Shown: positions 31,726 to 40,265 of the stretch, piece after piece
Numbering within the stretch: the stretch's first letter is position 1
Layout of the letters: each line of letters opens with the position of its first letter
Source: Sphingobium nicotianae
GTDB lineage: Bacteria; Pseudomonadota; Alphaproteobacteria; Sphingomonadales; Sphingomonadaceae
Direction: 5' to 3'
Assembly (NCBI RefSeq): GCF_018603885.1
Contig: NZ_JAHGAW010000009.1
Coordinates: 62,001-126,000, forward strand
DNA: 64,000 nt
The notes under the pieces: model-generated
Seen by the model: the letters and a program-made list of their open reading frames with translations, nothing else
Told to the model about the DNA's origin: nothing
The model's database searches: none
Translations under genes and position numbers: made by a program

Positions 31726-33849
31726 ATGGACCGACCCATGGACTTTCCCTTGCGCTGGCTCAATGGCCTTTTGATGACAGTCGCACTGCTTTGCGCGCTG
31801 CTGATGAACGACCCTGCGCGCGCGCAGGCCGGCGGGGCTTTCTTGCCCGCCGGGCCGCCGCATATCCGCGCCGCGCTGATCGCCGAGACCGCAACACCGA
31901 AGGCGGGCCAGACCATCACGCTCGCGATCTCGATGAAACCCGAGAAGGGCTGGCACGGCTATTGGGAAAACCCCGGCGATGCCGGCGTCGGCATGAGCGT
32001 CGACTGGGAAACGCCTCCCGGCGTGAAGGTGGGGGCGTTTCGCCACCCGGTGCCGCAGCGGCTGCTGATCGCCGGGCTGATGAACCATGTCTATGAGCAT
32101 GACTATGCGATCCTGATCGACGTCGCGGTTCCGGCCGGGCTTGCCAAGGGGACGATCGTGCCGGTGCGCGGCAAGGCGCATTGGCTGGCCTGCACGGACA
32201 GCATCTGTGTGCCTGAGCAGGATGATATTTCAACAACGCTGACGATCGGCGACGGCGCCTTCACCGCCGACGATCGCGCCCGGTTCGACGGTTTCCGCGC
32301 CAATCTTCCCAGGCCGCTCGACAGCCAGGCGCATTATGCCGTCACCGGCGATCGCATCGCCATCGCCGTGCCCTACCCGGCGGCCGCCCCGGTCGGCAAA
32401 CCCTGGTTCTTCGCGCTCAGCAAGGAGCGGCTGCGTTACGCCGAGCCGCAGGTCGTGCGCCGGACGGGCGACATGCTGATCGTCGAAAGCAAGATGCCGC
32501 AGGATGCCGCGACCTCCGGTGAGCTTGACGGCGTGCTGGCGGTGTCGCCGAACATCGCCTTGAAGATCAAGGCTGTGCCAGGGGCTGTTCCTGCCGGAGG
32601 TGAAGTTGTCGGCAGGGCGGGAGACGCCGCGCCCGCAGCCGATCTGACGTTCGCCGGCATCCTCCTCGCGCTCGGTGGCGCCCTTCTCGGCGGCCTAATC
32701 CTCAACATCATGCCCTGCGTCTTCCCGATCCTCAGCCTGAAGGCGATCAGTCTTGCCAAGGCGGGTGGCGACGAACGGCAGGTGCGCCGCGAGGCCGTCG
32801 CTTACACTGGCGGTGTGATGCTCACCTGCCTTGCGCTCGGCGCGCTCATGCTGGCCATCCGCGCCGGCGGCACGCAGGTCGGCTGGGCTTTCCAGCTGCA
32901 GGACCCGCGCGTCATCGCGCTGCTGCTCATCCTCATGGTGGCGATCACGCTCAATCTGGCCGGCGCGTTTGAGCTGGGCACGATCAGTGTTGGGCAGGAC
33001 AAGGCCGGGCAAGGCGGCGCCAGCGGCGCGTTCTGGACCGGCGCGCTCGCAGCTTTCGTCGCGACGCCCTGTTCCGGACCGTTCATGGCGGCGGCGATGG
33101 GCACCGCGCTGTTGCTGCCCTGGCCGCTGGCCTTGACCATCTTCGCGGGTCTCGGCCTTGGTCTTGCCTCGCCGTTCATCGCCATCGCATGGGTGTCGGC
33201 GCTGCGCCGCCTGATGCCGCGCCCGGGCAACTGGATGAACATTTTCCGCAGGATCATGGCCGTGCCGATGGCATTGACCGCGCTGGCGCTGCTGTGGCTG
33301 CTGTCGCGCCAGCTCGGACCGGGCGGTATCGCGCTTGGCATCGCGCTGGCTGTCGCCACCTCGGTCGGCCTCGTCCTGCTCGGCCGCCGCCAACAGCAGG
33401 GTAAGGGTATGAACTGGGCAGTGGCGGGCGTCGCGCTCGTCTTGCTCGGCACCGCTGCCGTCGCTGCCCCGCCCTTGGTGCGTTCGGACAAGCAGGCGGC
33501 GAACGAGGGGCTGGCCGGTCTGCCCTTCAACGAGCAGAAACTGGCCGCGCTGCGTCAGGCGAAGAAGCCGGTCTTTCTCTATTTCACCGCCGACTGGTGC
33601 CTCACCTGCAAGGTCAACGAAGCGAACGCCATCGACAGCGATGCTGCCAAGAGCGGCTTCGCCAAGGCGGGCGTTGCGGTGATGGTCGGTGACTGGACCA
33701 ATGCTGATCCGGCGATCAGCCGCTTCCTGGAGGCCAATGGTCGCTCGGGCGTGCCGCTCTACCTCTATTACGCTCCCGCCGCCGCGCAGCCGCAAGTCCT
33801 GCCGCAAGTGCTGACGCCAGCGACCCTGACGGCGCTCGCCAAGGGCTGA
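31726..33849 (+). CDS. DsbD-family thiol:disulfide interchange protein
   Basis: A 707-residue three-part protein. A signal sequence (to about AQAGG, 34) precedes a periplasmic DsbD-alpha-like domain with WLACTDSICVPE. The central membrane domain (about 306-590) has the paired cysteines NIMPCVFPILS and FVATPCSGPF in eight or so hydrophobic segments. The C-terminal thioredoxin domain has DWCLTCK at 624-629. It carries electrons from cytoplasmic thioredoxin to periplasmic proteins, such as in cytochrome c maturation. It is followed 3 bases later by tlyA. Confidence 0.92.
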   Translation: MDRPMDFPLRWLNGLLMTVALLCALLMNDPARAQAGGAFLPAGPPHIRAALIAETATPKAGQTITLAISMKPEKGWHGYWENPGDAGVGMSVDWETPPGVKVGAFRHPVPQRLLIAGLMNHVYEHDYAILIDVAVPAGLAKGTIVPVRGKAHWLACTDSICVPEQDDISTTLTIGDGAFTADDRARFDGFRANLPRPLDSQAHYAVTGDRIAIAVPYPAAAPVGKPWFFALSKERLRYAEPQVVRRTGDMLIVESKMPQDAATSGELDGVLAVSPNIALKIKAVPGAVPAGGEVVGRAGDAAPAADLTFAGILLALGGALLGGLILNIMPCVFPILSLKAISLAKAGGDERQVRREAVAYTGGVMLTCLALGALMLAIRAGGTQVGWAFQLQDPRVIALLLILMVAITLNLAGAFELGTISVGQDKAGQGGASGAFWTGALAAFVATPCSGPFMAAAMGTALLLPWPLALTIFAGLGLGLASPFIAIAWVSALRRLMPRPGNWMNIFRRIMAVPMALTALALLWLLSRQLGPGGIALGIALAVATSVGLVLLGRRQQQGKGMNWAVAGVALVLLGTAAVAAPPLVRSDKQAANEGLAGLPFNEQKLAALRQAKKPVFLYFTADWCLTCKVNEANAIDSDAAKSGFAKAGVAVMVGDWTNADPAISRFLEANGRSGVPLYLYYAPAAAQPQVLPQVLTPATLTALAKG

Positions 33850-33852
33850 GCC

Positions 33853-34593
33853 ATGCCCAAAAAGCGCCTCGATCAGCTCCTTGTCGAGCGCGGCCTGGCC
33901 GAGAGTCGCGCGCGGGCGCAGGCGATGATCATGTCGGGCCACGTGCTGGTCGGCGACAAGGTCGTGGACAAGGCCGGGCAGACCGTCGCCGAGGATGCCG
34001 CGATCATTCTCAAGGGCCGGGACCATCCCTGGGTTTCCCGCGGCGGCCTCAAGCTCGCCCACGCGCTGGACCATTTCGCGCTCGACGTGACCGGCCTGGT
34101 CGGCATGGACGTCGGCAGCTCGACCGGCGGCTTCACCGACGTCCTGCTGGCCAATGGCGCTGCCCGCGTTTACGCGATCGACAGCGGCACCAATCAGCTC
34201 GCCTGGAAGTTGCGCCAGGATGACCGCGTCATCGTCCACGAGCAGACCAGCGCGCGTATCCTGACCAGCGACCATATCCCCGAGCCGATCGACATCATCG
34301 TGTGCGATGCGAGCTTCATCAGCCTCGCCAAGGTGCTGGAGCGTCCGCTGAGCTTCGCAGCGCCATCAGCCTTGCTCGTCGCCCTGATCAAGCCTCAGTT
34401 CGAGGCTGGCCGCGCCGATGTCGGCAAGGGCGGGGTGGTGCGCGATCCGGCCGTCCATGCCCGCGTGTGCGAGGAGGTCCGTGCCTGGCTCGCCGCCCGG
34501 CCTGGATGGAGCGTCCTCGGCATCGTCGAGAGCCCGATCACCGGGCCGGAAGGTAATGTCGAATTTCTCATAGCGGGACGCCGCTGCGCCTGA
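33853..34593 (+). CDS. tlyA: TlyA-family rRNA 2'-O-methyltransferase
   Basis: A 246-residue protein: an S4 RNA-binding domain (KKRLDQLLVERGLAESRARAQAMIMSGHVLV, about 3-60) joined to an FtsJ-like methyltransferase. The SAM site is GMDVGSSTGGFTDVLL, and the Lys-Asp-Lys-Glu tetrad is likely in RGGLKLAHAL, GMDVG, ALIKPQFEA and GIVESPITGPEGN. Homologues methylate cytidines in 16S and 23S rRNA and set sensitivity to capreomycin. It directly follows the DsbD-family gene and probably shares its transcript. Confidence 0.9.
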   Translation: MPKKRLDQLLVERGLAESRARAQAMIMSGHVLVGDKVVDKAGQTVAEDAAIILKGRDHPWVSRGGLKLAHALDHFALDVTGLVGMDVGSSTGGFTDVLLANGAARVYAIDSGTNQLAWKLRQDDRVIVHEQTSARILTSDHIPEPIDIIVCDASFISLAKVLERPLSFAAPSALLVALIKPQFEAGRADVGKGGVVRDPAVHARVCEEVRAWLAARPGWSVLGIVESPITGPEGNVEFLIAGRRCA

Positions 34594-34718
34594 ATCGGGA
34601 AGCGATACCGGATCGTCAAGTTTTGCGCTTGCGGACTGGCTCATCTCACCGCAAAGCCGTGTGCAATGTCGGACTTCTGGTGGGGATTCGGTATGGTGCG
34701 TAGCGTGCAGAGGCAAGC

Positions 34719-35267
34719 GTGAACGAGATTGCCTCCCAGGGGCAGTTGCGGATGTCCTTCCTGCGCTGGGCGCTGGTCACGGTGCCGGCCATCGAGTTTC
34801 TTGGCTTGGCCTCGGGCTTTCTCTCCAACAGCGGATACGGCAATCGGTGGTTCGCTTTCCTCGAAAAGCCGGAAATCACGCCGCCCGGCTGGGTGTTCGC
34901 CACTGTCTGGCCGATCCTTTATCTGTTGCTGGGGCTCGCGCTGGCGATCATCCTGCATGCGCGTGGCGCGCGGGGGCGGGGTATCGCCATCACCCTGTTT
35001 ATCGTCCAGCTGATCTGCAACCTCACCTGGTCCCCGCTGTTCTTTGGTGCGCATGAGGCGACGCTGGCTTTCTACCTTCTCCTGGTCATCCTCGTCCTGG
35101 CGCTCGCCACCGCCTATCTTTTCGGCCGCATCCGCGCGCTGGCGGGCTGGCTGATGCTGCCCTATCTGCTGTGGCTGGGCTTTGCGAGCGCGCTCGCCTA
35201 TGACATCGACCAGAAGAACCCGGACGCCGAGACTCTTGTCGCGCCCGCCGTTCATACCCAAATCTGA
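34719..35267 (+). CDS. tspO: TspO/MBR family membrane protein
   Basis: A 182-residue protein with five hydrophobic segments, the TspO fold. Typical motifs are KPEITPPGWVFATVWPILYLLLGLAL (about 46-71), NLTWSPLFFG and the aromatic-rich end of TM5. TspO binds porphyrins and cholesterol-like ligands and in Rhodobacter tunes pigment and stress genes. The GTG at 34719 with AGAGG 6 bases upstream is the likely start; ATG 34752 is an alternative. It lies alone between tlyA and ubiK. Confidence 0.85.
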   Translation: MNEIASQGQLRMSFLRWALVTVPAIEFLGLASGFLSNSGYGNRWFAFLEKPEITPPGWVFATVWPILYLLLGLALAIILHARGARGRGIAITLFIVQLICNLTWSPLFFGAHEATLAFYLLLVILVLALATAYLFGRIRALAGWLMLPYLLWLGFASALAYDIDQKNPDAETLVAPAVHTQI

Positions 35268-35305
35268 GTTGAGGCTGTCCGCTGACGGCGCGAGGAATTT
35301 GACCC

Positions 35306-35596
35306 ATGCAGAGTGAAAATCGCTTTTTCGACGATCTTTCGAGGATCATCAACGGCGCCGCCGGAACGGTCGCGGGCATGTCCCGGGAGTTCGAGAGCAA
35401 TGCCAAGGAGCGCGCGCGCGAGTGGATTGGCGGGCTCGATTTCGTCAGCCGCGAAGAGTTCGAGGCGGTGAAGGCGATGGCCGCACAGGCGCGCGAGCAG
35501 GTCGTGGCGCTCGAGGCGCGGCTCGCGGCGCTCGAAGGCTCGGCGCCCGCTGCAGCAGCGAAGGCCAAGCCCAGAGCGTCGAAGGCCCAGGGCTGA
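35306..35596 (+). CDS. ubiK: ubiquinone biosynthesis accessory factor UbiK-like
   Basis: A 96-residue protein of the UbiK/BMFP family: MQSENRFFDDLSRIINGAAG forms an amphipathic helix, then the EFEAVKAMAAQAREQVVALEARLAALE coiled coil (about 50-77) drives trimer formation, ending in a Lys/Ala-rich tail. UbiK is needed for efficient aerobic ubiquinone synthesis and binds lipids. AGGA precedes the ATG. It is followed by a 183-base gap with two DnaA boxes. Confidence 0.85.
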   Translation: MQSENRFFDDLSRIINGAAGTVAGMSREFESNAKERAREWIGGLDFVSREEFEAVKAMAAQAREQVVALEARLAALEGSAPAAAAKAKPRASKAQG

Positions 35597-35620
35597 CTAT
35601 TACCCACTATCCATCCCTGG

Positions 35621-35640
35621 TTATCCACAGCTTATCCACG
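35621..35640 (+). promoter_or_regulatory. two tandem DnaA boxes
   Basis: TTATCCACA at 35621-35629 is the perfect DnaA consensus, followed 2 bases later by TTATCCACG at 35632-35640 (one mismatch), in direct orientation with an 11-base period. They lie in the gap between ubiK and the ybjN-like gene. No gene set of an origin (parAB, gidA, dnaA, hemE) is nearby, so they may instead titrate DnaA or control transcription. Confidence 0.6.
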
Positions 35641-35779
35641 ATTTGACGCACCGAACGGACGTCAAAACGGGACATGGGAGCTTCCGGCGCTTTGCGAGTG
35701 CGAACGGCCATGCTAGGGAGAAGCGTCCGTGGGATCAGGCGAAGGATCGCCTTTATGATGTGGACAGAAGCGTTTTGAC

Positions 35780-36283
35780 ATGATGGACCGCGAATATGCC
35801 ATCGGCGAGCAGGAAGCCGAGCCGATCGATATGCTGTCGGCCTATTTCGAAGCCCACGAATGGCCCTTCGAACATGTCGGCGAAGATGAAATCGTGGCGC
35901 GCCATCGCGGCAGCTGGACCGAATATGAGGTCCGGGCGATCTGGCGCGACGATGATATGGTGCTCCAGCTCCTGGTCCTGCCCGACATCCGCGTGGCGGA
36001 CGACAAGCGCCTCGCCATTTGCGAGACGATCGCGCTCATCAACGAGCAGCTCTGGCTCGGGCATTTCGAGCTCTGGTCGGCGAGCAGCACCTTGTTGTTC
36101 CGCCACGGCGCGCTGCTCGGTCCGAGCGGCTCGCTGACCCTCGATCAAGCGCAATTGCTGGTCGAAAGCGCCATCGACGAATGCGAGCGCTTTTATCCCG
36201 TCTTCCAGTTCGTCCTGTGGGGCGGCAAGACGCCGATCGAGGCGATGGCCGCGAGCCTGATCGAGACGCATGGCGAAGCCTGA
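35780..36283 (+). CDS. YbjN-domain protein (type III chaperone-like fold)
   Basis: A 167-residue acidic protein with the YbjN pattern: DMLSAYFEAHEWPFEHVGEDEIVARHRG (about 17-44), then VLQLLVLPDIRVADDKR, AICETIALINEQLWLGHFEL and SGSLTLDQAQLLVESAIDECERFYPVFQFVLWGG. The family has a chaperone-like fold and is a common neighbour of proC in alphaproteobacteria; its role is not settled. Its end overlaps the proC start by 14 bases. The start lies 140 bases after the DnaA boxes. Confidence 0.85.
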   Translation: MMDREYAIGEQEAEPIDMLSAYFEAHEWPFEHVGEDEIVARHRGSWTEYEVRAIWRDDDMVLQLLVLPDIRVADDKRLAICETIALINEQLWLGHFELWSASSTLLFRHGALLGPSGSLTLDQAQLLVESAIDECERFYPVFQFVLWGGKTPIEAMAASLIETHGEA

Positions 36284-37109
36284 TCCGGCCGCCAACTGGC
36301 CGGAACACATCCTCTTCATCGGTTGCGGCAACATGGCCGGGGCCATGCTCCTGCGCTGGCTCGACGAGGGCTTGCCGTCAGAGCGCGTCACCGTCATTCG
36401 CCCGAGCGGCAAGGCGGTCGCGCCCGGCGTCACGGTGGGCACAAGCCTCGAGAACCCCGTTGCCCCCGGCACGCTCGTGCTGCTCGGTTTCAAGCCGCAA
36501 CAGCTCGGCCTGGTCGCGCAGGACATTGCGCCGCTGATCGGGGAGGGGACGACCCTCCTCTCTATCCTTGCCGGTGTCCCGCTGGCGCGCCTGCGCACGG
36601 CCTTTCCCCGGAGCGGGTCGATCATCCGCTGCATGCCCAATCTTCCGGTGCGCATCGGCAAGGGCGTCTCCATCCTCGCCGCCGGTCCCGACGCAACGGA
36701 CGATCCGCGCGGCCTCGCGGGCGCGCTCTGCGCCCGCCTCGGCCTCGTCGAGTGGCTGGCGGACGAGCGCCTGTTCGATGCCGCCACGGCGCTGTCCGGC
36801 TGCGGCCCCGCCTTTGTCTATCGTTTCATTGATGCGCTGGCCGCCGCCGGGGCCGATCTCGGCCTCGATTCCGCAGCCGCCGCCCGCATGGCGCTGGCGA
36901 CGGTCGAGGGCGCCGGTCTCAGCGCATCGGCCAGCGGTATCGATCCGCGCGCCATGGCCGATGCCGTGGCGAGCAAGGGTGGCATGACACGCCAGGGGCT
37001 CGACGTGCTGGACCAGCCAGATGGCCTCGCCCCGCTTATCGCCAGGACCCTTCGCACCGCGCGTGATCGCGGCGTCGAACTGGCTGCGCTGTCGGAGAAG
37101 AGCAGCTAG
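36270..37109 (+). CDS. proC: pyrroline-5-carboxylate reductase
   Basis: A 279-residue enzyme for the last step of proline synthesis. It has the Rossmann motif FIGCGNMAGAMLLRWL at about 16-31, IRCMPNLPVRIGKG, and the C-terminal dimer-domain signature ALSGCGPAFVYRFIDALAAAG followed by GGMTRQGLDVL. ATG 36270 lies 14 bases inside the upstream ybjN-like gene, indicating translational coupling. It converges with an SDR gene 14 bases downstream. Confidence 0.93.
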   Translation: MAKPDPAANWPEHILFIGCGNMAGAMLLRWLDEGLPSERVTVIRPSGKAVAPGVTVGTSLENPVAPGTLVLLGFKPQQLGLVAQDIAPLIGEGTTLLSILAGVPLARLRTAFPRSGSIIRCMPNLPVRIGKGVSILAAGPDATDDPRGLAGALCARLGLVEWLADERLFDAATALSGCGPAFVYRFIDALAAAGADLGLDSAAAARMALATVEGAGLSASASGIDPRAMADAVASKGGMTRQGLDVLDQPDGLAPLIARTLRTARDRGVELAALSEKSS

Positions 37110-37123
37110 CCGCGCCTTCGCAT

Positions 37124-38131
37124 TCAGGTGTCGATTGGCCGCCAGATGATGCCTGGCGCCTCGCCGCGGGCGATACGGTCCAGTGCGTCCAGCGCCTCCC
37201 GGGGCGGCGAGCCGGCGCGGGTATGGAGCGAAGGCGCGATCATATAGGCTCGGTCCTGCTGGTCGACACTGTCGAGCGCGCGGGCAAGCGCGTCCTGATC
37301 CCAGGCCGCGCCCCCATTGGAGAGATGCGTCTCGGCGCTCATGCCCTCGAAGAGATAGATGTCATCGCCATCGACGCCGAAGATCCGGCCGGTGAAGCGG
37401 CATTCGGGCGACGCCAGATAGAGCATCAGACGCGAGATATTGTCGGGCGCCATCCGGTCGAAGCCTTGCTCGGGCGCCCGCATGATGTCGTCGAGGATCG
37501 GCACGGCGTCGGTCATGCGCGAGCGTGCCATGGGCGCGAGGGCGTTCACCCGCACGCCGAGATGGGCAAGCTCGGTCGCGGTCGCCACAGTGAGCGCGGC
37601 GACTCCGGCCTTGGACACGCAATAGGATGTCGCGCCGGGCGGTGGATTGGTGCCGGCCGGTGAGGAGGTGTTGATCACGGCACGGCCATGCGCCGGGCCT
37701 TGCGCTGCCCAATGACGCGCGGCCCAGTGCATCAGGGCCGCGGTGCCGGTCAGGTTGACCGCCAGCGTTCGCGCCCAGCCCTGCGCGCTCTCGGTCTCGA
37801 TCGATCCATATTGGGTGATGCCGGCATTGTTGACGAGAATGTCGAGCCGGCCGAAGCGCGTCAGGGCGGCATCGACCAGCGCTCCGGCACTGTTCCAGTC
37901 GGCGATGTCGGTCGTGTCTGCGTGCGCAACGCCGCCCGCATCCTGGATTTCCGCGACGACCGCCTCGGCCGGCGCCGGATCTGTCCCGCTGCCGGTGATC
38001 CCGCTGCCCAGATCGTTGACCAGCACCGCCGCGCCATGCCGGGCAAGGGTCAGGGCATGACTGCGGCCGATGCCGCGTCCCCCGCCGGTGACGATGGCGA
38101 CCTTTCCATTCAGCAGACCTGCCTTGCTCAT
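37124..38131 (-). CDS. SDR family oxidoreductase with C-terminal extension
   Basis: A 335-residue short-chain dehydrogenase. TGGGRGIGRSHALTLARHGA is the cofactor site, NNAGITQYG the NNAG motif and SYCVSKAGVAAL holds the Tyr and Lys. Compared with the usual 250 residues it is about 80 longer, with a C-terminal region (from GVDGDDIYLFEG) resembling the linker after the SDR domain in multifunctional fatty-acid or hydroxyacyl dehydrogenases. It may act on acyl-CoA or steroid-like substrates; this is inference. It lies just downstream, on the same strand, of the acyltransferase gene (46 bases). Confidence 0.82.
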   Translation of the reverse strand: MSKAGLLNGKVAIVTGGGRGIGRSHALTLARHGAAVLVNDLGSGITGSGTDPAPAEAVVAEIQDAGGVAHADTTDIADWNSAGALVDAALTRFGRLDILVNNAGITQYGSIETESAQGWARTLAVNLTGTAALMHWAARHWAAQGPAHGRAVINTSSPAGTNPPPGATSYCVSKAGVAALTVATATELAHLGVRVNALAPMARSRMTDAVPILDDIMRAPEQGFDRMAPDNISRLMLYLASPECRFTGRIFGVDGDDIYLFEGMSAETHLSNGGAAWDQDALARALDSVDQQDRAYMIAPSLHTRAGSPPREALDALDRIARGEAPGIIWRPIDT

Positions 38132-38177
38132 GATCGCTTCCTCCCGTGCCGGGTCTATGCGGTCCGCCTCTTCGTGG

Positions 38178-40265
38178 CTAGGCGTTGCCCGCATCCGTTT
38201 TCACGGGGACGGCGACGACCGCCTGTGCGGCATGCGCGACAACGGCCGGTCTCCTATAGTTGCGCCACCAGGCCGCGACGATCCGGGTCGCGGGCCGTTC
38301 GATCGTGCGATTGACCAGCGCTCCCAGCGCCATCGCCGTCACCACCGCGACCGCGAAGGAGAGATTGGGAGATACGCCGAGCCGATTGCCCACGACCATT
38401 ACCGTATAGCCGATATTCTGGTGCACCAGATAGAGCGAGTAGCTGATCCCGCCCAGCCAGAGCAGCGGCCGGAAGCACAGCCGATGCAGATAGCCCTCGA
38501 TCATCAGCACGAAGGTAAGCCCCAGAATGAGGGCGGCGACGATGACGTCGGGCGTCTCGGTGAGCGTGACGGTGAGGATGACGGCCAGGAAATAAACGAG
38601 CTGGTCGCGCCAACCGCGTTCGCCGGCCCAGACGCGGTAGCTCAGCAGACCGATCGCGAAGAAGGGAATCCAGCGCAGCACAAGCAATGTCTCGACGCGG
38701 GTCGGCAGCACCGGCACCAGATGGGCCGCGAGCTTGAGCGCGAGCCAGGGCAGCAGGATGAGCTCGATCCGCTTGAAGCAGTTGAGCCGCCACAGGACGA
38801 TCGCACAGAAATAGAAGGCCAGCTCGATCGTCAGCGTCCAGTAGGCGCCGTCGACCGCCGGCATGTAGAAGAAACCCTGCAGCATCGAGAGGTTGACGAA
38901 GATGTCGGTGGTCGAGACTTCGAGCGAGCGGATGTCCGCCATATGCTCGAACGATGTGGTGAGCAGGATCGCCACCCAGTAGGCCGGATAGAGCCGCGCC
39001 ATGCGACCGATGACGAAATCGCGCGCGTCGGTCAGCTTGCGCATGCTGAAGAAGATCGCGAAGCCCGAGATCGCGAAGAACAGCATCACCCGGTAATTGC
39101 CGCCGATCATGTGGAAGGCGACATGCTTCTCGTTCGGAAACATCTCGTGGAAGCGGGTCGAATAATGGAAATTGATGACCAGCAGCGCGCCGATGCCGCG
39201 CAGCAGGTCGAGCTCGATCAGGCGTCCGCGCTCCATCGGCACCAGCTCATGCCCCGTTTCGACATGTCCGCGCCATTTGCGCAGGATGAAATCGCCCCCC
39301 GGCCGCTCGACATATTTGTGGATGCACCAGCCGATCAGGCCGACGGCCACCGTGGCGAGCAGCAGGCCAACATAGGGGTTCCAGCCCGCCCGGTCGGCGC
39401 GGAACATGATTGTCATGCCGACATGCTGGTGGACCAGATAGAGCGGATAGCTCATTGCGCCGACGATGAGCAGCGGGCGCACGGCGATGAAGCGCAGCCG
39501 CCCGGCCACGACCAGCGCGAAGAGGAGCTGCAGCGCCGCGCCGACGATGACGATGCCGATGCTCTCGAACACCGCCAGCGTGACGAACAGAAAGCCGATC
39601 AGCGGTGCTTGCTGGCGCCAGCTCCGCTGGCCGGCATGGACGCGATAGGCAATGAGTCCGATCGCGAAATATTGAATGTAGCGCAGGATGAAGCCCTGCG
39701 CCGCCAGCTCGGGTACGGCGGGCCACAATTCCATCAGCCAGCGCGTCGCCAGCCAGAGGAACAGCACCGGCTCCAGCCGCTTGAGCAGCCTGAAGCGCCA
39801 CAGCGCCGCCATGCAGCCATAGAAGGCCAGCTCGACGCCCAGCGTCCAATAGGCGCCATCGACGCTCGCGAGGCCCGCATAGGATTGCAGCATGGTCGGA
39901 TTGACCAGCTGGTCAAGCAGCGGGATGTCGAGCTGCGGCGGTCCCGCAAAATATTCGACGATCAGCGTGCAGGCCATCGCCGCCCAGTAAGCCGGGAACA
40001 GCCGGGCGAAGCGGGCCACGATGAAGTCGCCGACATGCTCGAGCCGCTTGAAGCTGAAGTGGATCGCGAAGCCGGACAGCGCGAAGAACAGCATCACGCC
40101 GTAATGGCCGCCTGGGAATTTGATATCGACCGCCGCCACATTGGGCAGCATCTCGGGATAGCGCGAGGTGAAGTGGAAGACGAGCACCGCCAGCGCTCCG
40201 ATGCCGCGCAGCGCGTCGATCTCCAGCAACCGGTTCTCGGATGGTCTGGCGGAGGGCGCGCTCAC
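38178..40265 (-). CDS. tandem (two-domain) acyltransferase-3 membrane protein
   Basis: A 695-residue protein holding two complete acyltransferase-3 domains. Domain A starts LLEIDALRGIGALAVLVFHF (about 13) and B LIELDLLRGIGALLVINFHY (about 348). The copies share FAxSGFAIxFS, ARxARLxPAYW, DGAYWTLxxELAFY and YxLYLVHQ, so they arose by duplication and fusion. Each is expected to have about ten membrane helices. Such proteins transfer acyl groups to exported glycans or lipids. The GTG start overlaps the stop of the upstream glycosyltransferase (GTGA). Confidence 0.88.
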   Translation of the reverse strand: MSAPSARPSENRLLEIDALRGIGALAVLVFHFTSRYPEMLPNVAAVDIKFPGGHYGVMLFFALSGFAIHFSFKRLEHVGDFIVARFARLFPAYWAAMACTLIVEYFAGPPQLDIPLLDQLVNPTMLQSYAGLASVDGAYWTLGVELAFYGCMAALWRFRLLKRLEPVLFLWLATRWLMELWPAVPELAAQGFILRYIQYFAIGLIAYRVHAGQRSWRQQAPLIGFLFVTLAVFESIGIVIVGAALQLLFALVVAGRLRFIAVRPLLIVGAMSYPLYLVHQHVGMTIMFRADRAGWNPYVGLLLATVAVGLIGWCIHKYVERPGGDFILRKWRGHVETGHELVPMERGRLIELDLLRGIGALLVINFHYSTRFHEMFPNEKHVAFHMIGGNYRVMLFFAISGFAIFFSMRKLTDARDFVIGRMARLYPAYWVAILLTTSFEHMADIRSLEVSTTDIFVNLSMLQGFFYMPAVDGAYWTLTIELAFYFCAIVLWRLNCFKRIELILLPWLALKLAAHLVPVLPTRVETLLVLRWIPFFAIGLLSYRVWAGERGWRDQLVYFLAVILTVTLTETPDVIVAALILGLTFVLMIEGYLHRLCFRPLLWLGGISYSLYLVHQNIGYTVMVVGNRLGVSPNLSFAVAVVTAMALGALVNRTIERPATRIVAAWWRNYRRPAVVAHAAQAVVAVPVKTDAGNA

